Origin: Adiantum capillus-veneris
Lineage: Eukaryota; Streptophyta; Polypodiopsida; Polypodiales; Pteridaceae
Direction of reading: 5' to 3'
DNA length: 64,000 bases
Assembly: GCA_014529385.2 (NCBI GenBank)
Contig: CM043942.1
Location: forward strand, 21,562,991 to 21,626,990
Position 1 is the stretch's first letter; each line of letters starts with the position of its first letter. The notes below the pieces were generated by a model that was given only the letters and a program-made list of their open reading frames with translations, had not been told where the DNA came from and searched no databases. The position numbers and the translations under genes were made by a program. Shown here one piece after another: positions 10,303 through 21,667 of the stretch.

Positions 10303-11052
10303 GTGAAAGGGTTTGGCCATGAGTACCTACCACTTCCTCTGATATGCCATGAAGCAATTCTGTGGAAGGAAAAGATGCGGCCAGCCCTACCACGAAACAA
10401 ATATGGGGGTTACGAAGGCATTGCACTGACAGCGGAAGAAGCCCAGATACTTGTCGACGACCACCCAAAGTGGAGGCAAAAGTGGTTGGAAAAACGGCCA
10501 CAGGATCTAACTAACTACCACAATGCTCCTCACCATATACAAATAGATCCTACTTTCTACCCAGTCCCTCGAAGACGTACGTGGAGGGATTTTGCCACAT
10601 GGAAAGACTCAAGGCAGCAAAAGCTGAACTACCCAGTCTTGACAGCGCAGCAGCCTCCTATCGTAGCCTACGTGGTCAACACATTGAATTCGACAATCAC
10701 CTTGCTGCGGGATGTTCCCGACGTGGCTTGTCAAATGCTAGTAAAGATAGCCCGGATGATCATCACCTTCATCCAGGTGTTTAAAGACACTGAAGGCGAC
10801 GATCATCCGTGGAATCTGTTCTTGGAAGAGCACAAAGGGATCTGTTGGAATCTCCAGGATTCGCCACCATGACACATTTTGGTGGCAATGTACTCCAGGC
10901 TAATGTACCTACCTTCACACTACTTACAGACATTCGAAGAGGCCTTCGTTCACAGGGTTCTTCAAAATCGACTCAAGGATCTTCCATCTCTTCCATCCTA
11001 TGGCGAAGGACCTCAAGGCACGGTACGTAGCATACCAACACACATTAAGTGA
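10303..11052 (+). pseudogene. Element I large protein, C-terminal globular part
   Basis: The frame continues for 189 residues from 10303 with a Trp/Pro/Tyr-rich domain (KWRQKWLEKRPQDL, FYPVPRRRTWRDFATW) and a helical end. After a TGA at 10870 the same frame continues about 60 residues (YLQTFEEAFVHRVLQNR) to a TGA at about 11052. Including the N-terminal part, the whole protein is about 1,100 residues. No known domain is recognised. The polypurine tract and LTR lie about 130 bp downstream, so this is the only open frame of the element. It may be a host-derived or lineage-specific structural protein carried by a non-autonomous LTR element. Confidence 0.6.
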
Positions 11053-11180
11053 AAATCCTTTCAGACAGCATCAAGAATCCCTGGAAGCTGTCCTTTGAAC
11101 AAGAAGCTTTTGAGCAACACTTGCTTCACTAGAGCCACATCAACGGCCAAAGCACTGAACATGCACGAGGGTGTGCAAGG

Positions 11181-11196
11181 ATAAGGAAGGGGGGAG
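11181..11196 (+). promoter_or_regulatory. Polypurine tract of element I
   Basis: ATAAGGAAGGGGGGAG lies immediately before the LTR start TGTTTGGCGG. This is the expected position and composition of a plus-strand primer tract. Confidence 0.75.
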
Positions 11197-12111
11197 TGTT
11201 TGGCGGACGAAGCGACAAGCGGCCGTTTCGAGAGAAGGGTCATATTTTTATGAGAAACCTTTGTAAAATTATTTTGTAAGAGAGCATCTCTAAGCCGAGA
11301 ACTTGTCAAAGGGTTTATGGTTATTCTTCTGGGAACATTTGTATATTAGAGAGCCAGTTAGAAGTTTAGGAGCTTTTGGCCGGACAAGCCATTTGTAAAG
11401 ACCTAAACTATAAGGGTCATTTTTTGTAAGTTTGAACATTATCTTTTTGAGGAGAAACTGAGAAGACAGCATACGTTTGAGAGCGCCTTCTTGCTCCAAC
11501 TTGTAATCTTCGCTATTGTGGCTACGGTAATCCAAATTCAGATTCGTTTATTGCATTTTGTTCCTCTTACTTTGCTCTTCCATTCAAGTGTAATCATTCA
11601 AGATTCAGTGTAGGTTTTTAACTACGAGTTTGTGACCTTAAATCGTTGTTTTGAGTGTCTATATGCGTATTTTATGTTGTTTTGACCCTAGGAGAGGCTT
11701 TAGGGACCCTAAAACGACCCATTAGAATCACCTGTTCGCTGTTTTTGCTGACTTCGGGATGAACGATCGCGATCTTTGTACCTCTCCAGAATGTTGTGAC
11801 AGTGATAGGATATGATCCTGATAGTCCCCTGTAGCTTCCCTTCAAGTTTCGTGCAATTGCGAATAGATTTGCATGGTAAACGGGCGTGACGACTATATAG
11901 CTGTGTAGAAGGACATAGTCAAATTACTTCGCGATAATGCGTTTGATTTGCTTGTAGAGTTAGCAGATGCATCTCATCGAGTTCACTTTATTAAGATTGA
12001 CACCCTAGTGAGTTTCCATGCCTCATCCTAGTCGCTTCCCTTGTATTGATAAATATGTTGATGCTTGAGAGCTATGCTATGGACGTCTGTCGCGGCGACC
12101 CACAAACAACA
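11197..12111 (+). repeat. Element I 3' LTR (about 915 bp)
   Basis: It starts TGTTTGGCGG after the polypurine tract and ends CACAAACAACA. The last 40 bases contain GACGTCTGTCGCGGCG, almost identical to the LTR end of element A in its sense direction (GACGTCCGTCGCGGCG). The LTR of B ends in a similar GGCGTAACCGCCACAACA. So the families share LTR 3' ends. The end assignment rests on this similarity and on the chromodomain remnant that begins directly after it; no matching 5' LTR is clear. Confidence 0.7.
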
Positions 12112-12254
12112 AGGTACTAATAAATGGTAAGATTATCCAATGATATCTTGTTAAGTTTAAGAATTATCCTTTTAAAGATGCTAGATGGATGCAAGGAACC
12201 TATCTTAAGGATAATACGAACCTTGTCAATGCTTACAATGCTAAACTAGAGTAA
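12112..12254 (+). pseudogene. Chromodomain remnant of another gypsy element
   Basis: From 12144 the plus strand reads YLVKFKNYPFKDARWM and then about 20 residues to a stop at 12252. The pattern Y-L-V-K-F/W-K-x-Y-P followed by A-x-W is that of the chromodomain at the C-terminus of chromovirus integrases, which targets insertion to modified histones. A TGA precedes Y at 12141. The fragment begins exactly where the element I LTR ends, so element I probably inserted into this older element. The 5' part of the chromovirus is not visible. Confidence 0.6.
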
Positions 12255-14479
12255 GCAAATAAAAATTTATTTTAAATGAACAATGTTTTTGTCTTATGAG
12301 ACTCATTCTCTTTATTTTATTGTGCACAAAATTTAAGAAGTATGCATACTTAGGATCATGTATGTGGTGACGATGTCTCCCAAACACCAAGTAGAACTTG
12401 TCATTCTACTTTGGAAGTATGATATGGACTAAAGAGCAGACATGCTTGCGACAGTTAAGTCTCTTGAGTACCAAATGGATTAGTCATCCATTCTAGAATG
12501 ATGTCGTAGGGTAAAAAGGGATCCTCTACATGCTAAGAAACATGGACTAATGACTAGGCTTTATCTTCTCTACCTCATAGTCGAGGATGACTATGATTTC
12601 AAGAGAGAGGTAATGTCATAAAATATAATATCTAACTTTACCAAATGATTTTCTCATATTAAATTGATCACTTAATATGGGAAGATAAAAGGGGAACAAT
12701 AGTTAGTATATATGTGCTTCTAGACCTATCTCGACAGGCGATCGAAAGGAGAAATGGTTGCATCTCAACAAGGGTCCAAAAGGAGACGGTCTACCAAAGA
12801 GCAATGTGCAATAAGTGCTTCTAGATTTATCTCAGCAAGGAAACAAGAGGAGAGATGGTTACATCTCAAAAGGGGTCCAAACGGAGATAGTCTATCAAAC
12901 AACAATGTGCATCTAATGGAGCTTAAAAGATCTCATGGTTAGCTTCATTAGACCTCCAAAAGTTAGTGTTAAAAAGTCCTTTGACCTTACACAAGCTAGG
13001 GCTAACCTCAAGGTGGGAATCGTACCCAAGCATCATGAGGTGTTAAGATGCTTAAAGTGGTTGTGGGAACCTTGCCCAAAGCTTAAGGTGATTTTTATGC
13101 TTAAATGACTAAGGTTTTTGAAATGTTAAATTCAAAAATAAATTCTCAAGAGGCATGAACGTCCATGCTTGATTGACTAAGTTTTGAAGTATTAAATTCA
13201 AAACAAATGACTTAAGAAGCATAAAAGACACATGCTTGTTTGATTGACTAAGTCCTTGAAGTATTCAATTCAACCAAATGACTTAATAAGCATAAAAGAC
13301 ACATGTTCAAATGATCCTCCACATGTGGCCCTCATGATGTGCTTGAATACTATTTGTTAGGTTTTAAAGGGGTCCAATGAGAATTTAGATACATAAAAAT
13401 AAACAATTAAGTTCTTTCTCTCAAAAAGGAAAAAGAGGACACATATCCAAATGAAATAATAAAATAATACGAGAGAGAGAGAGGCGTGGACCAATCATGA
13501 GAGGGGGGGTATACTCAATCTCACACACACACACACATTCTCTCATTGTGTGGAGTGCAAAATGCAAGAGCTCCATCTCCTTCTCCAAGCTTGTGGAGAA
13601 GTGGAGAGCCTACACCAACACTCTTGGCTATGGAATGCAAATCCAACCAAGAGCCATGCTTCAATGCTTAAGCTTGCCATCTTCTTCATCTTCATTACTA
13701 TGCTATTATTCTATGCCAAGCAAGAAGAGTGATGATAAGTGAGGGACTATTTCTTTCTCCTATGGAATGTTTCTTCTTCCTCTTCCCTACCCTCATTCCC
13801 CGCTATCTCTCTCCACCTTTGAAGGTGTTTGAGGCCTTGGGACTGAGGCTTAGGATAGTTAATTCTTTTTGCAAAGTTTATGTTAAGCTCGTGATGCATG
13901 AAGCCTCTTCATAGCATCACCAAGGACACAAGGAACATAAAGACTGTACTGTAACAAAGTCTCTCTTGATGGGAGAATCTATAATACAAACGCCTTTTGG
14001 AGGGGGGACCGGCTCCAAGTAAATCCGGTCCTCAACTATTGTCATGTTCTCTAATACTCTCTCTCTCTTGCAAAAGTATTGTTCATGCCAAGTTAATTAA
14101 GTACTATGTTGCTACCATCAATTAGGTTCACCCTCAATGTTCTCAAAGTGATCTCACAAAAATGCTCACCTTAATTCTCTTAATTTCGCTATCCTCAAAG
14201 TTCATAGGCCATTCACATTACACTATGTATATACTTTTAAGCTTAAATCTGAGGATTTCCCCGGGTCCTCTTTGGAGCCATAGTGATAGCTTACTTAATT
14301 GATTAGAAAATTAATTGAATAATCTCTCTTATTTCTTTTAACCAAAAATAGGGATTTTTAGACTTAGTAAGTATCTTCAATAAATATCTAGGTGAGATAT
14401 GTTTTCCTTAACTTCTTGGTAGTATTATTGTGCTCCCATAATTATCCTATAATTATCGTAGCGATTTTACTAATTTCCT
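12255..14479. other. AT-rich non-coding stretch, probably old LTR or UTR
   Basis: There is no recognisable gene. It contains a purine tract followed by TGTCATAAAATA near 12600-12620, which could be a polypurine tract and LTR start belonging to the chromodomain element. A 101-bp tandem pair (separate entry) and a CA microsatellite at about 13522-13537 follow. Short open frames near 13497-13914 lack any recognisable similarity. Confidence 0.5.
12714..12915. repeat. Two-copy tandem repeat, 101-bp period
   Basis: GTGCTTCTAGA at 12714 recurs at 12815, and the two units align along their length with scattered substitutions. Each unit contains TGGTT-CATCTCAA and GGGTCCAAA. This is probably an old duplication in an LTR. 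Confidence 0.85.
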
Positions 14480-15960
14480 TATTTAATTTCTCTTTAAAAA
14501 TACCCTAATTTAGCTTTAGTAATTTTAGAATTACTTATCTACTTCTAAAATATTTATCCTGGGTGGATTTTGATGTATTATAAACCTAGTAATTATCTTT
14601 CTAGCTTATAAATTGATCTATTAATTTTCTCTTTCAATTTATAATCAAAACTAGATAATATTAGCTAAAGTAATTAGCTAAGTTGATTATATGTACTTAA
14701 GATAATTATCCCAAATTTCTAATGTTATTCTCCATCTTTGGTAATTACTATGTAATTATATAAAGTAATTAGCTATTTTCTCTTCTCAATTTATAGTCAA
14801 AATCAAATAATATTAGCTAAGGTAATTAGCAAAACTAAATATTTGTGCTTAAGAAAATTATTCCAACTTTCTAATATTGCGTCCCATCTCTCGTAATTAC
14901 TATGTAATTATATATATTAATTGGCTAATTTCCCTTCTCAATTTATTATCAAAATCAAACAATATAAGCTAAGATAATAGCTAAATTGATTATCTGTGCT
15001 AAAGATAACTATCCATAATTTCTAATTCTATTTTTCGTCTCATTTAATTACAATGTAATTATATAAATTAATTAACTAATTTCTCCCTTCAATTTATGCT
15101 TTAAAAAAGAAAATTTTAGCGTAATTTATTAGCTAAACTAATTTTTTGTGGATATTCTAATTATCCTAGCTTCCTAACAGTGATTTCTAGCTTTGATAAT
15201 TATTGTATAATTATCTAAGTGATTTAGTTAATCTCACTTCAATTTATGCTTAAAAATAGACAATTTTAGCCTAATTAATTAGCTAAACTAATTTTCTGTG
15301 ATGGCCTAATTATTCTGACTTGCTAGCAGTGATTTTTAGCTCTGATAATTAGTATTGAATTATCTAAGTGATTTAGCTTATTTCCCCCTTCAATTTATGC
15401 TTGAAATGAGACAATTTCGGCCTAATTATCTCGGCTTCTTAACAGTGATTTCTAGCTTTGATAATTACTGTGTAATTATCTAAGTGATTTAGCTAATTTT
15501 CTCCTTCAATTTATGCTTAAAAATAGACAATTTTGACCTAATTAATTAGCTGAACTAATTTTATGTGCGTGGTCTAATTATTCTGGCTTCTAAACAGTGA
15601 TTTCTAGCTTTGATAATTACTGTATAATTATCTAAGTGATTTAACTATTTTTTCCCTTCAATTTATGCTTAAAAATAGACAATTTTGGCCTAATCAATTA
15701 GCTAAACTAATTTTTAGTGCATGGCCTAATTACCTTGGCTTCCTAACAAGGTTTCCTAGCTCTGATAATTATTGTGTAATTATCTAAGTGTGTTAACTAA
15801 TTTTCCCTTTATTTTATGATTAAAAACAATTAATTTCTATCTAAATAATTAGGTAGATTACTCAAAAAATTAAGATAATTTCCTTGGCTTCTAGACAGCA
15901 TAACCAAGGTCTGAAAATTATACCATAACTATCTAGGCTTAAAAACTATTTTTCTTCATA
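14480..15960. repeat. AT-rich tandem array, about nine units of about 152 bp
   Basis: The anchor TTCAATTTATGCTTAAAAA, or a clear variant, occurs near 14634, 14785, 14937, 15090, 15239, 15390, 15505, 15658 and 15810. Spacing is 149-153 bp except for one 115-bp unit. Each unit also has TTAATTAGCTAAACTAATTTT and a near-palindromic ATAATTAYTGTGTAATTAT. Divergence between units is considerable, so the array is old. It is close to nucleosome length. Confidence 0.85.
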
Positions 15961-16557
15961 AATCAATCTAAAATTAATCATTTTTTGCTTAATATGCAAT
16001 AATTAATTAATTCTATTATTGATCAAGCTTAGGCTATTAATGATCAAAAGCCTAATGATAATTTAAAGAGTTGTTAATAATAGGGAATGCTTAATCTTCT
16101 TAATTAATAGTTTAATTAAGAAAACTTAGTCAAAACTTAAGCTATTTTCTTAATTAACCAAAATTAAACTAATTACCTCGATTAGTTACAAAGAGTTTTT
16201 TCTCTCTAAGTAATTTTTAAGAGGTGTTCTCTTATATGCAAGAGAAATCTACCAGGGCTCTCAATTTGAGTTCAATTGTGAAGAGGGGGGATCTTTTTAT
16301 AGATTTTTAGGGCTTATAGGTTGTGTTAGGCAGTTCCTTGCACTCTAAGGCAGCTCCCAACCTCCCCCTAGCACCACCTACTTCTTAATCTGGCCTAGGT
16401 AGACTCATTACTGCTCCGCACAGCCCCCAGATACACCAAATCGATCCTGGTATTTTTTTGACCTATTACAGGCTTAATTTATAAAAAATATATGTAAATA
16501 TCTAGAGAGTTCTATGATAAAAGTCTTTTGCAGCATTAAAGTTGGTAAACATTAAAA
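15961..16557. other. AT-rich spacer before element D
   Basis: No gene is recognised. It continues the AT-rich composition of the array, then becomes more mixed from about 16250. A 5' LTR or primer site for element D might be expected here, but I cannot identify one. Confidence 0.4.
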
Positions 16558-17477
16558 TTGGCCTTAAAGGAGGAGTATTTCATAGAAGATTCAGTGCGAG
16601 TCACAAAAAGAACATTTTTGGAATGGATAGCCAAGCCAAAGGAGGGACTCTCTCCAGAAGAGTTGCTCAGGGAATTTGAGCAACGCTATTCTCAACTAAC
16701 AAGGACAAAAAACACCACACTAGAATTAGAGAAGACATAGCTTTTCCTACAAGCAGCAGGAAAAGAACTTCAAGAAAACTTGGAGCTTATTCTTGAAGAC
16801 AAAGATGCTAAGCAAGGGCTAAAGACTAATTGGAATGATGTTGAAGATGCAATCTCACTACTTGCAAAGAGACAAAGAAGAAGAGACAAGATGGTAATGA
16901 ATACTTCTATATTTACCTCCTTGGCTCCTAAAAAGATAGGAAAACCTTCTACTGTAGCTCCAAAGGTTGATGAGTCTGTGATAGATGAGATTAAGAAAAG
17001 AGACAACCATGAGCACTGCCTTCAAGGCAAACACAACAAATCAAAGAGGGGTTTGTCAATAGACGTATATGGTCTGATAGTAAAGATCATGTAAGAAGAT
17101 ATTGTAATAGTTTTAATGATGTGTTAAGAAATAATGTTGTGTTCTTCAAGAATGGTAAGATCCACTCAAGCGAGACAGGTCTACCCTTGAGAACTAACTT
17201 TGGGAAGGGAGTAATGCATAATTTAGTAGAGGATATGGCTTCTAACCATGTTGTATCTACAATTGAGGCTGCTACTTATGGAGCAAAGATCAACAAATCC
17301 AAGGATTCTATGAATAACGATGATGCTAAGTTGTGGCCAAATGTCATGGAACTTTGTAGGAAAGGAAAGCTTACAAAGGAGATCCTACATGAGGCAAGGG
17401 ATTGCATATGCCTAGAAACAGGATGGAATGATCCAGTGGACTCATTGCCAGTGCATGCCTACATTACAAAATGCTGA
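16558..17477 (+). pseudogene. Element D gag-like region with degenerate zinc knuckle
   Basis: The pieces read LKEEYFIEDSVRVTKRTFLEW, a TAG, then LFLQAAGKELQENLELI and a charged helix. The frame changes near 17050, where RRIWSDSKDHVRRYC appears, followed by VVFFKNGKIH and LPLRTNFGKG. This order is familiar from a group of plant gypsy gag proteins in which a C-x-W-C-x4-H-x4-C knuckle precedes a V-x-F/Y-x-x-G-x-I-H block. Here the first two cysteines are Arg and Ser, so zinc binding is lost. The last 118 residues (17121-17477) form one open piece. Gag would form the particle shell. Confidence 0.65.
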
Positions 17478-17982
17478 TGAAGGACCATCAACAAGGCTTC
17501 TAGAAGTGGGGGGGAAAGTGACTCAATGCCTTCTCAAACACCCCAACACAAGGAGCATCTCCACCTAAAATACTCATGGAGGTGTCTACAACAAGAAAGA
17601 AGAAATAGCCAACAAAAGGTAAGACCAAGGTAGAAGAGGTAGACACCATGGGACTTAATCACTCAAGACATGAGGAAGCTTCAGAAAGGGAAGATAAGAT
17701 GAATACCAAAAGGGAGTCAATCAAGAGGAAGTTTAAGCCACAACTAGCATTTCAGATTTCACAATTGGTGAGTCTATAGAAACTTGTGATCTTGTGAGTG
17801 ATGCTTCTATGCACGGCTCAAAGATCTCTAAGGGGAGGGCTACCCAATTATCCTAGGGAGACCATGGCTCAAGACCATGAGAGCCAAGCAAGATCTGGAC
17901 ATAGTAGGAATTCTCAAGATGCAAGGTAGAAAGGGCAAGGACATTCTATACAACATGAATAATGGTAAGCAAAGGACCTAGA
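17478..17982 (+). pseudogene. Element D protease-region fragment
   Basis: Near 17835-17982 one frame reads EGYPIILGRPWLKTMRAKQD and continues 25 residues to a TAG. The P-I-I-L-G-R-P-W-L block is the conserved C-terminal motif of gypsy retropepsins. The D-S/T-G active-site segment upstream is not recognisable, so the protease is decayed or partly deleted. Confidence 0.6.
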
Positions 17983-19134
17983 GACGATTGCATATAAGCT
18001 CTTTAATATTTCTATTACAACATCAAAGGAAGAATCTACAACAACGAATGATAGTGACAACTCTCTTGAAATCATGGGTCTCATTCTCACTGATCACAAA
18101 ACAAGGTGGATCCACACAATATACAGCTGCAAGAGGGAAGCATAAAAGTCTTTGGCAATACATCAATGAGAGGAAGCAATTGCAGACCAAATTGGGATGG
18201 TTGTCACCAAGGAATGGGACGGTGAAGTTCACCCTAAAGAGATTCTTAAGAAAGTGGATGCAATGGCAACTTATTGGAGATCTAGGTTTCGAAATCTAGA
18301 TGCAGAGATTGTGTTTGATTAGCTGTGTTTGATTCATTTAAGAAAATCTTTAAAGAAACCTTAGCACAAAGGGGTGTTCATAAGAGTCATAGAGAATGAA
18401 TCCTAGCATGAGAAAGATTGGATTACGATCTTGCATGCATATAGTCGAGATGAAGTGTTTTTCAACCAGTGGATTGCAGCCTATCTTTTGTATATGCTAT
18501 GCACTTTGGTACAACATCTATCAAGCTTGTCTTTGAGTTATAGGGTTTGTGAATTATTACCAACATCAGAGAATGCAATGTTCGGTTTTGATAGCACTCA
18601 AAAGGATAATGACTCTTTTGCTCGCTTCAATAATAGTGGTAAGCTAGGTTCTGAAGAAAACTAGGACTTGCCACATCAACAAGGAAGCCGTAGATAGAGA
18701 ACTCTTGGTACAATCTTGGGGATAATGACTCTAACTATTTTCTTGGAAGGAGCTAAAGTACCCGATTATCCTTTCACTTATGGTGGTTACAAATCCTATA
18801 CTTTTTGGCATGAAGCAAGAAGTCTTATTGTTAGGACATTTCAGGTGACTATCATATTCTTTACTTGGGATCCTGGAGGATATTGGCACAAAATTTTGGA
18901 AGCCATAGTCTTCCCATTTACTCAAAGGTACTTTGATTTTTTGATCATTGATACTCTAGCCAGCGAGCCTTGTCAAGACGCATTGCTTTTCTTGACAATA
19001 GTTGAATGTCCCAGAGATCTCACTAATGGCCAAATGCAAGGGCTAGTTCAAACTACCGCCTTATCACCGACGACCTCTACTACAAGGTTTAGGATTAGAG
19101 TCTTAGGCCTCTCTCTAGAGACATCACCAAAATC
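17983..19134 (+). pseudogene. Element D pol remnant, not assignable
   Basis: Several open frames exist (the longest is 18716-19324, 202 residues). I cannot see reverse-transcriptase or RNase H motifs. The position between protease and integrase zinc finger suggests strongly decayed or deleted pol. The long frame overlaps the integrase finger in another phase and is probably not the ancestral frame. Confidence 0.4.
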
Positions 19135-19330
19135 ATTTCAAGTTGCTATGATGGTGTTTGTGGAGGGCACTTTGCACTTGAAATCACGACTAGTAGGAAG
19201 GTTCTACAAGCCAAGTTTATGTGGCCTAGTTTATAGAGAGATATACATCACTTGTGTAAAACATGCAAGGAATGTCAGTAGGCAGGGGATAGGAGGCTCG
19301 CATATGAGCCACGGACTCCTATAAGCTCTT
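19135..19330 (+). pseudogene. Element D integrase zinc-binding (H2C2) fragment
   Basis: One frame reads GGHFALEITTSRKVLQAKFM, then WPSL-RDIHHLCKTCKECQ. The His, about 30 residues, His and C-x2-C arrangement is the N-terminal zinc finger of a gypsy integrase. A TAG replaces the Tyr expected before RDIHH, and another TAG follows KECQ. The catalytic core (D,D-35-E) is not found downstream; the element proceeds to a purine tract about 150 bp later, so most of integrase is deleted. Confidence 0.7.
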
Positions 19331-19481
19331 ATAGACCATCTAAGGAAGAAGAAAAACAGGTGACAATCAAAGTGAAGATGGAGCTTTGGAGTTTGCTAGT
19401 GAAGAAGAAAACAACGAAGATCTACAAGAGGATTGATCTAGCAAAGATCAAATGTGGCACATACCAGAGGATGTGCACGTT

Positions 19482-20682
19482 TAGAGGGGGTGGATGTCAT
19501 GCTGTGACACGTACATAGTGGGAACAAATGCTACAAGACCTATCTTGCAACTGTTTAGATACATAAGTATATTTCCTATAATGTACATATGCATATCTAA
19601 GTATAATAATAATCTTTCTATTCCATCCTATTACTTATCTCAAGGGTAATATATTCTTACTTTATCCTGAGAAAGTACTATGGAAAAAAGCGTTAATAGC
19701 TCCGTCTCTTTAACTTGGGGCAAAAAGCATTGGTTGTTTCTTTTTACTATCTCATTATCATCTCACACCCTAGCTAGATCCTATATCTAGGGTATCTTCC
19801 AATATATATATATTCTATGTATTTTTCAAATATTTCAAATATTTCTTTTTAATAGCTACTAGGAAGGAATCAAACCCTAGCGGGACACTAGCTTGCATGA
19901 TTTTCAGAGATGCACTCATTTTTTAAGAGGATGGTTACAAACCTTTGTCAAGAATAAATTTCATGCTTTCATTATGCATGAGGTGTCCATTTGAATCAAG
20001 TGGAAGTCTAAGATAACGGGACCACAAGAAGACTTTTGATGCCAAAAAGATATCCTACTTTGGTGAATTTTCACACAAGGTTCCCATCCAAATTGAAAAA
20101 AGTATATAAAATGGGAGTCGAAGCTCATAAGCTGATTTTTTTGCCCCTATTTTTATTTCTTTATTTGGAGCCACGATTGAGGAGATATGATCAAAATGGT
20201 GGACCCGATTCTACCCACATCATGCAGGGACATCTCATTTCAAACTTTGTTAGTTCCTGTTCACACTCGCTCTTCTCTTTCTTGTGTAATTCTTGGGGGT
20301 TCCCTTCACCTATAAAATGGGACCTCTTCTTCCTTGAAAACCATTCAAGAGAGAGTGAGAGGATTCATATCAAATTAGCCTTTAGTCCTACACTTGCCTT
20401 TGAGGAAGGCTAGCTAATCTTGAAAGCATCCTTGTAAACATCAACTCCAATCAATTAAGGCCAAAGTCTTCTATCTCTTGCCATCTTCATCAAATTGGAA
20501 AACTTTCTTGAAGGGATTAATAAGTAAGGTTTTTTTTTGCTTTGTTATTTTGTTAGTTTTTGTTTTTCATCTCCAAGCCCAACCTATACCTCCACATCTT
20601 CTACTATTTCTACCTCTACTTCTCTCTTGTGTTCTAATTGTTTCTCTTGAAGGAATTCAAGCAACAACGCTCTATTAACAAC
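19482..20682 (+). repeat. Element D polypurine tract and partial 3' LTR
   Basis: TTAGAGGGGGTGGA is followed at 19495 by TGTCATGCTGTGACACG, a plausible polypurine tract and LTR start. The stretch contains a TATA-like CTATAAAATGGG near 20310 and no gene. Element E is inserted at 20688, so the LTR may continue after 25862. No second copy was seen to confirm its length. Confidence 0.5.
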
Positions 20683-20687
20683 CTTCT

Positions 20688-20830
20688 TGTCAGGACAAGG
20701 GCAAGGCCAAGGAGTCACGGACCACGGCCAGGTAGCCGGGCTAGGCAATGTGGACAGGGGATCCGTCTAGGGCAAGAGGCTAGGAGCCTACCTTTATAAT
20801 GGGAGGTTGGGAGGAGGACTAGGTCTTATA
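20688..20830 (+). repeat. Element E 5' LTR
   Basis: It starts TGTCAGGACAAGGGCAAGG and ends AGGTCTTATA. It matches the 3' LTR at 25697-25857 except for an 18-bp deletion near 20815 and substitutions. CCTTTATAATGGG near 20790-20802 is a TATA-like site. Confidence 0.92.
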
Positions 20831-20845
20831 TTGGCATCAAGAGCC
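20831..20845 (+). promoter_or_regulatory. Element E primer-binding site (initiator tRNA-Met type)
   Basis: TTGGCATCAAGAGCC begins right after the LTR. It resembles the common plant chromovirus site TTGGTATCAAGAGC. It would pair with the 3' end of initiator tRNA-Met to prime DNA synthesis. Confidence 0.8.
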
Positions 20846-21667
20846 ACTGTTTTTGGGACACACAGGTGTGGAGAGCTACACACTTTTTTGCATGTCATGC
20901 AAGCCAAGGGAAGTCGAACAGCGGGCATGGCCGCTTAGCAGGGAGCGTCGAGTACTCTGGCCTCCGCGGGTTCTGACCCGATCGAGGGGAGTGAGCAAAG
21001 GCGAGGAAGGCCAAATCAAGCACCCTCGAATCAGCAAGTGCGCGCGGACGAGGTGGGTTGAACCTCTCACAGGGGCCGACACAGTTAGGCAACAAAGCGC
21101 TCGACATCTCTCTCTCCCTCTTGTTGGCCATCGGCGCCTCTGCCACCATAGCTAGTCCTTGAAATTTTTCAGCCTCCCCAGATTGGGCCGCCCAAAGCCT
21201 TAGGGCATACCAAAATAAATCCTTAGGCCAAGTGCCCAGGGGGGTTAGGATGATGGTCGCAGCCTTCAAGGGCATACTCGGCCACCATCGGTAAGCGTAC
21301 TCGGCCACCATCAGCAAAGGGCTGGGTCTTTTTCCGCACTCAGTAGTCGACAATTACTGTACGGTAATACCTCCAAATTTGAACCTCAATTTTTGTAGTC
21401 GGCCAAAAGCAACATAACCTCGCCGACAAGGGCTGGAACTTCTTTGACAGGGCATCGATTTCTTACAAATTCTTCAAAAGTGCAGAAATTGCAGCATTGC
21501 ATCAAGCTTAATCTACAACGGCTTTAAGGTTTTCAAACAAGTATCCAACATCACTTGTTTTCTTCGGAAGCTAGAATCAACGGTGACGCGTTCAAGCGGT
21601 GTAAGTGAATGAGTGGACTTACGAGTTGACAACGCTTTGACGACCAACATAATTAGCAAGGCTAATT
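20846..21667 (+). other. Element E leader
   Basis: GC-richer than its surroundings and without a sense gene. A 23-bp tandem duplication (TACTCGGCCACCATC...) starts at 21275 and 21298. A 152-residue antisense frame (21353-20895) lies here, but has no recognisable similarity. Confidence 0.6.

Noticed and set aside
13497-13914. Overlapping short plus-strand open frames of 60-81 residues
   Set aside because: They include microsatellite-derived His-Thr runs, have no recognisable similarity and lie in probable LTR or UTR sequence.
18716-19324. 202-residue plus-strand open frame as a host gene
   Set aside because: The integrase zinc finger of element D is in another phase of the same DNA, so this frame is probably a by-product of decay.
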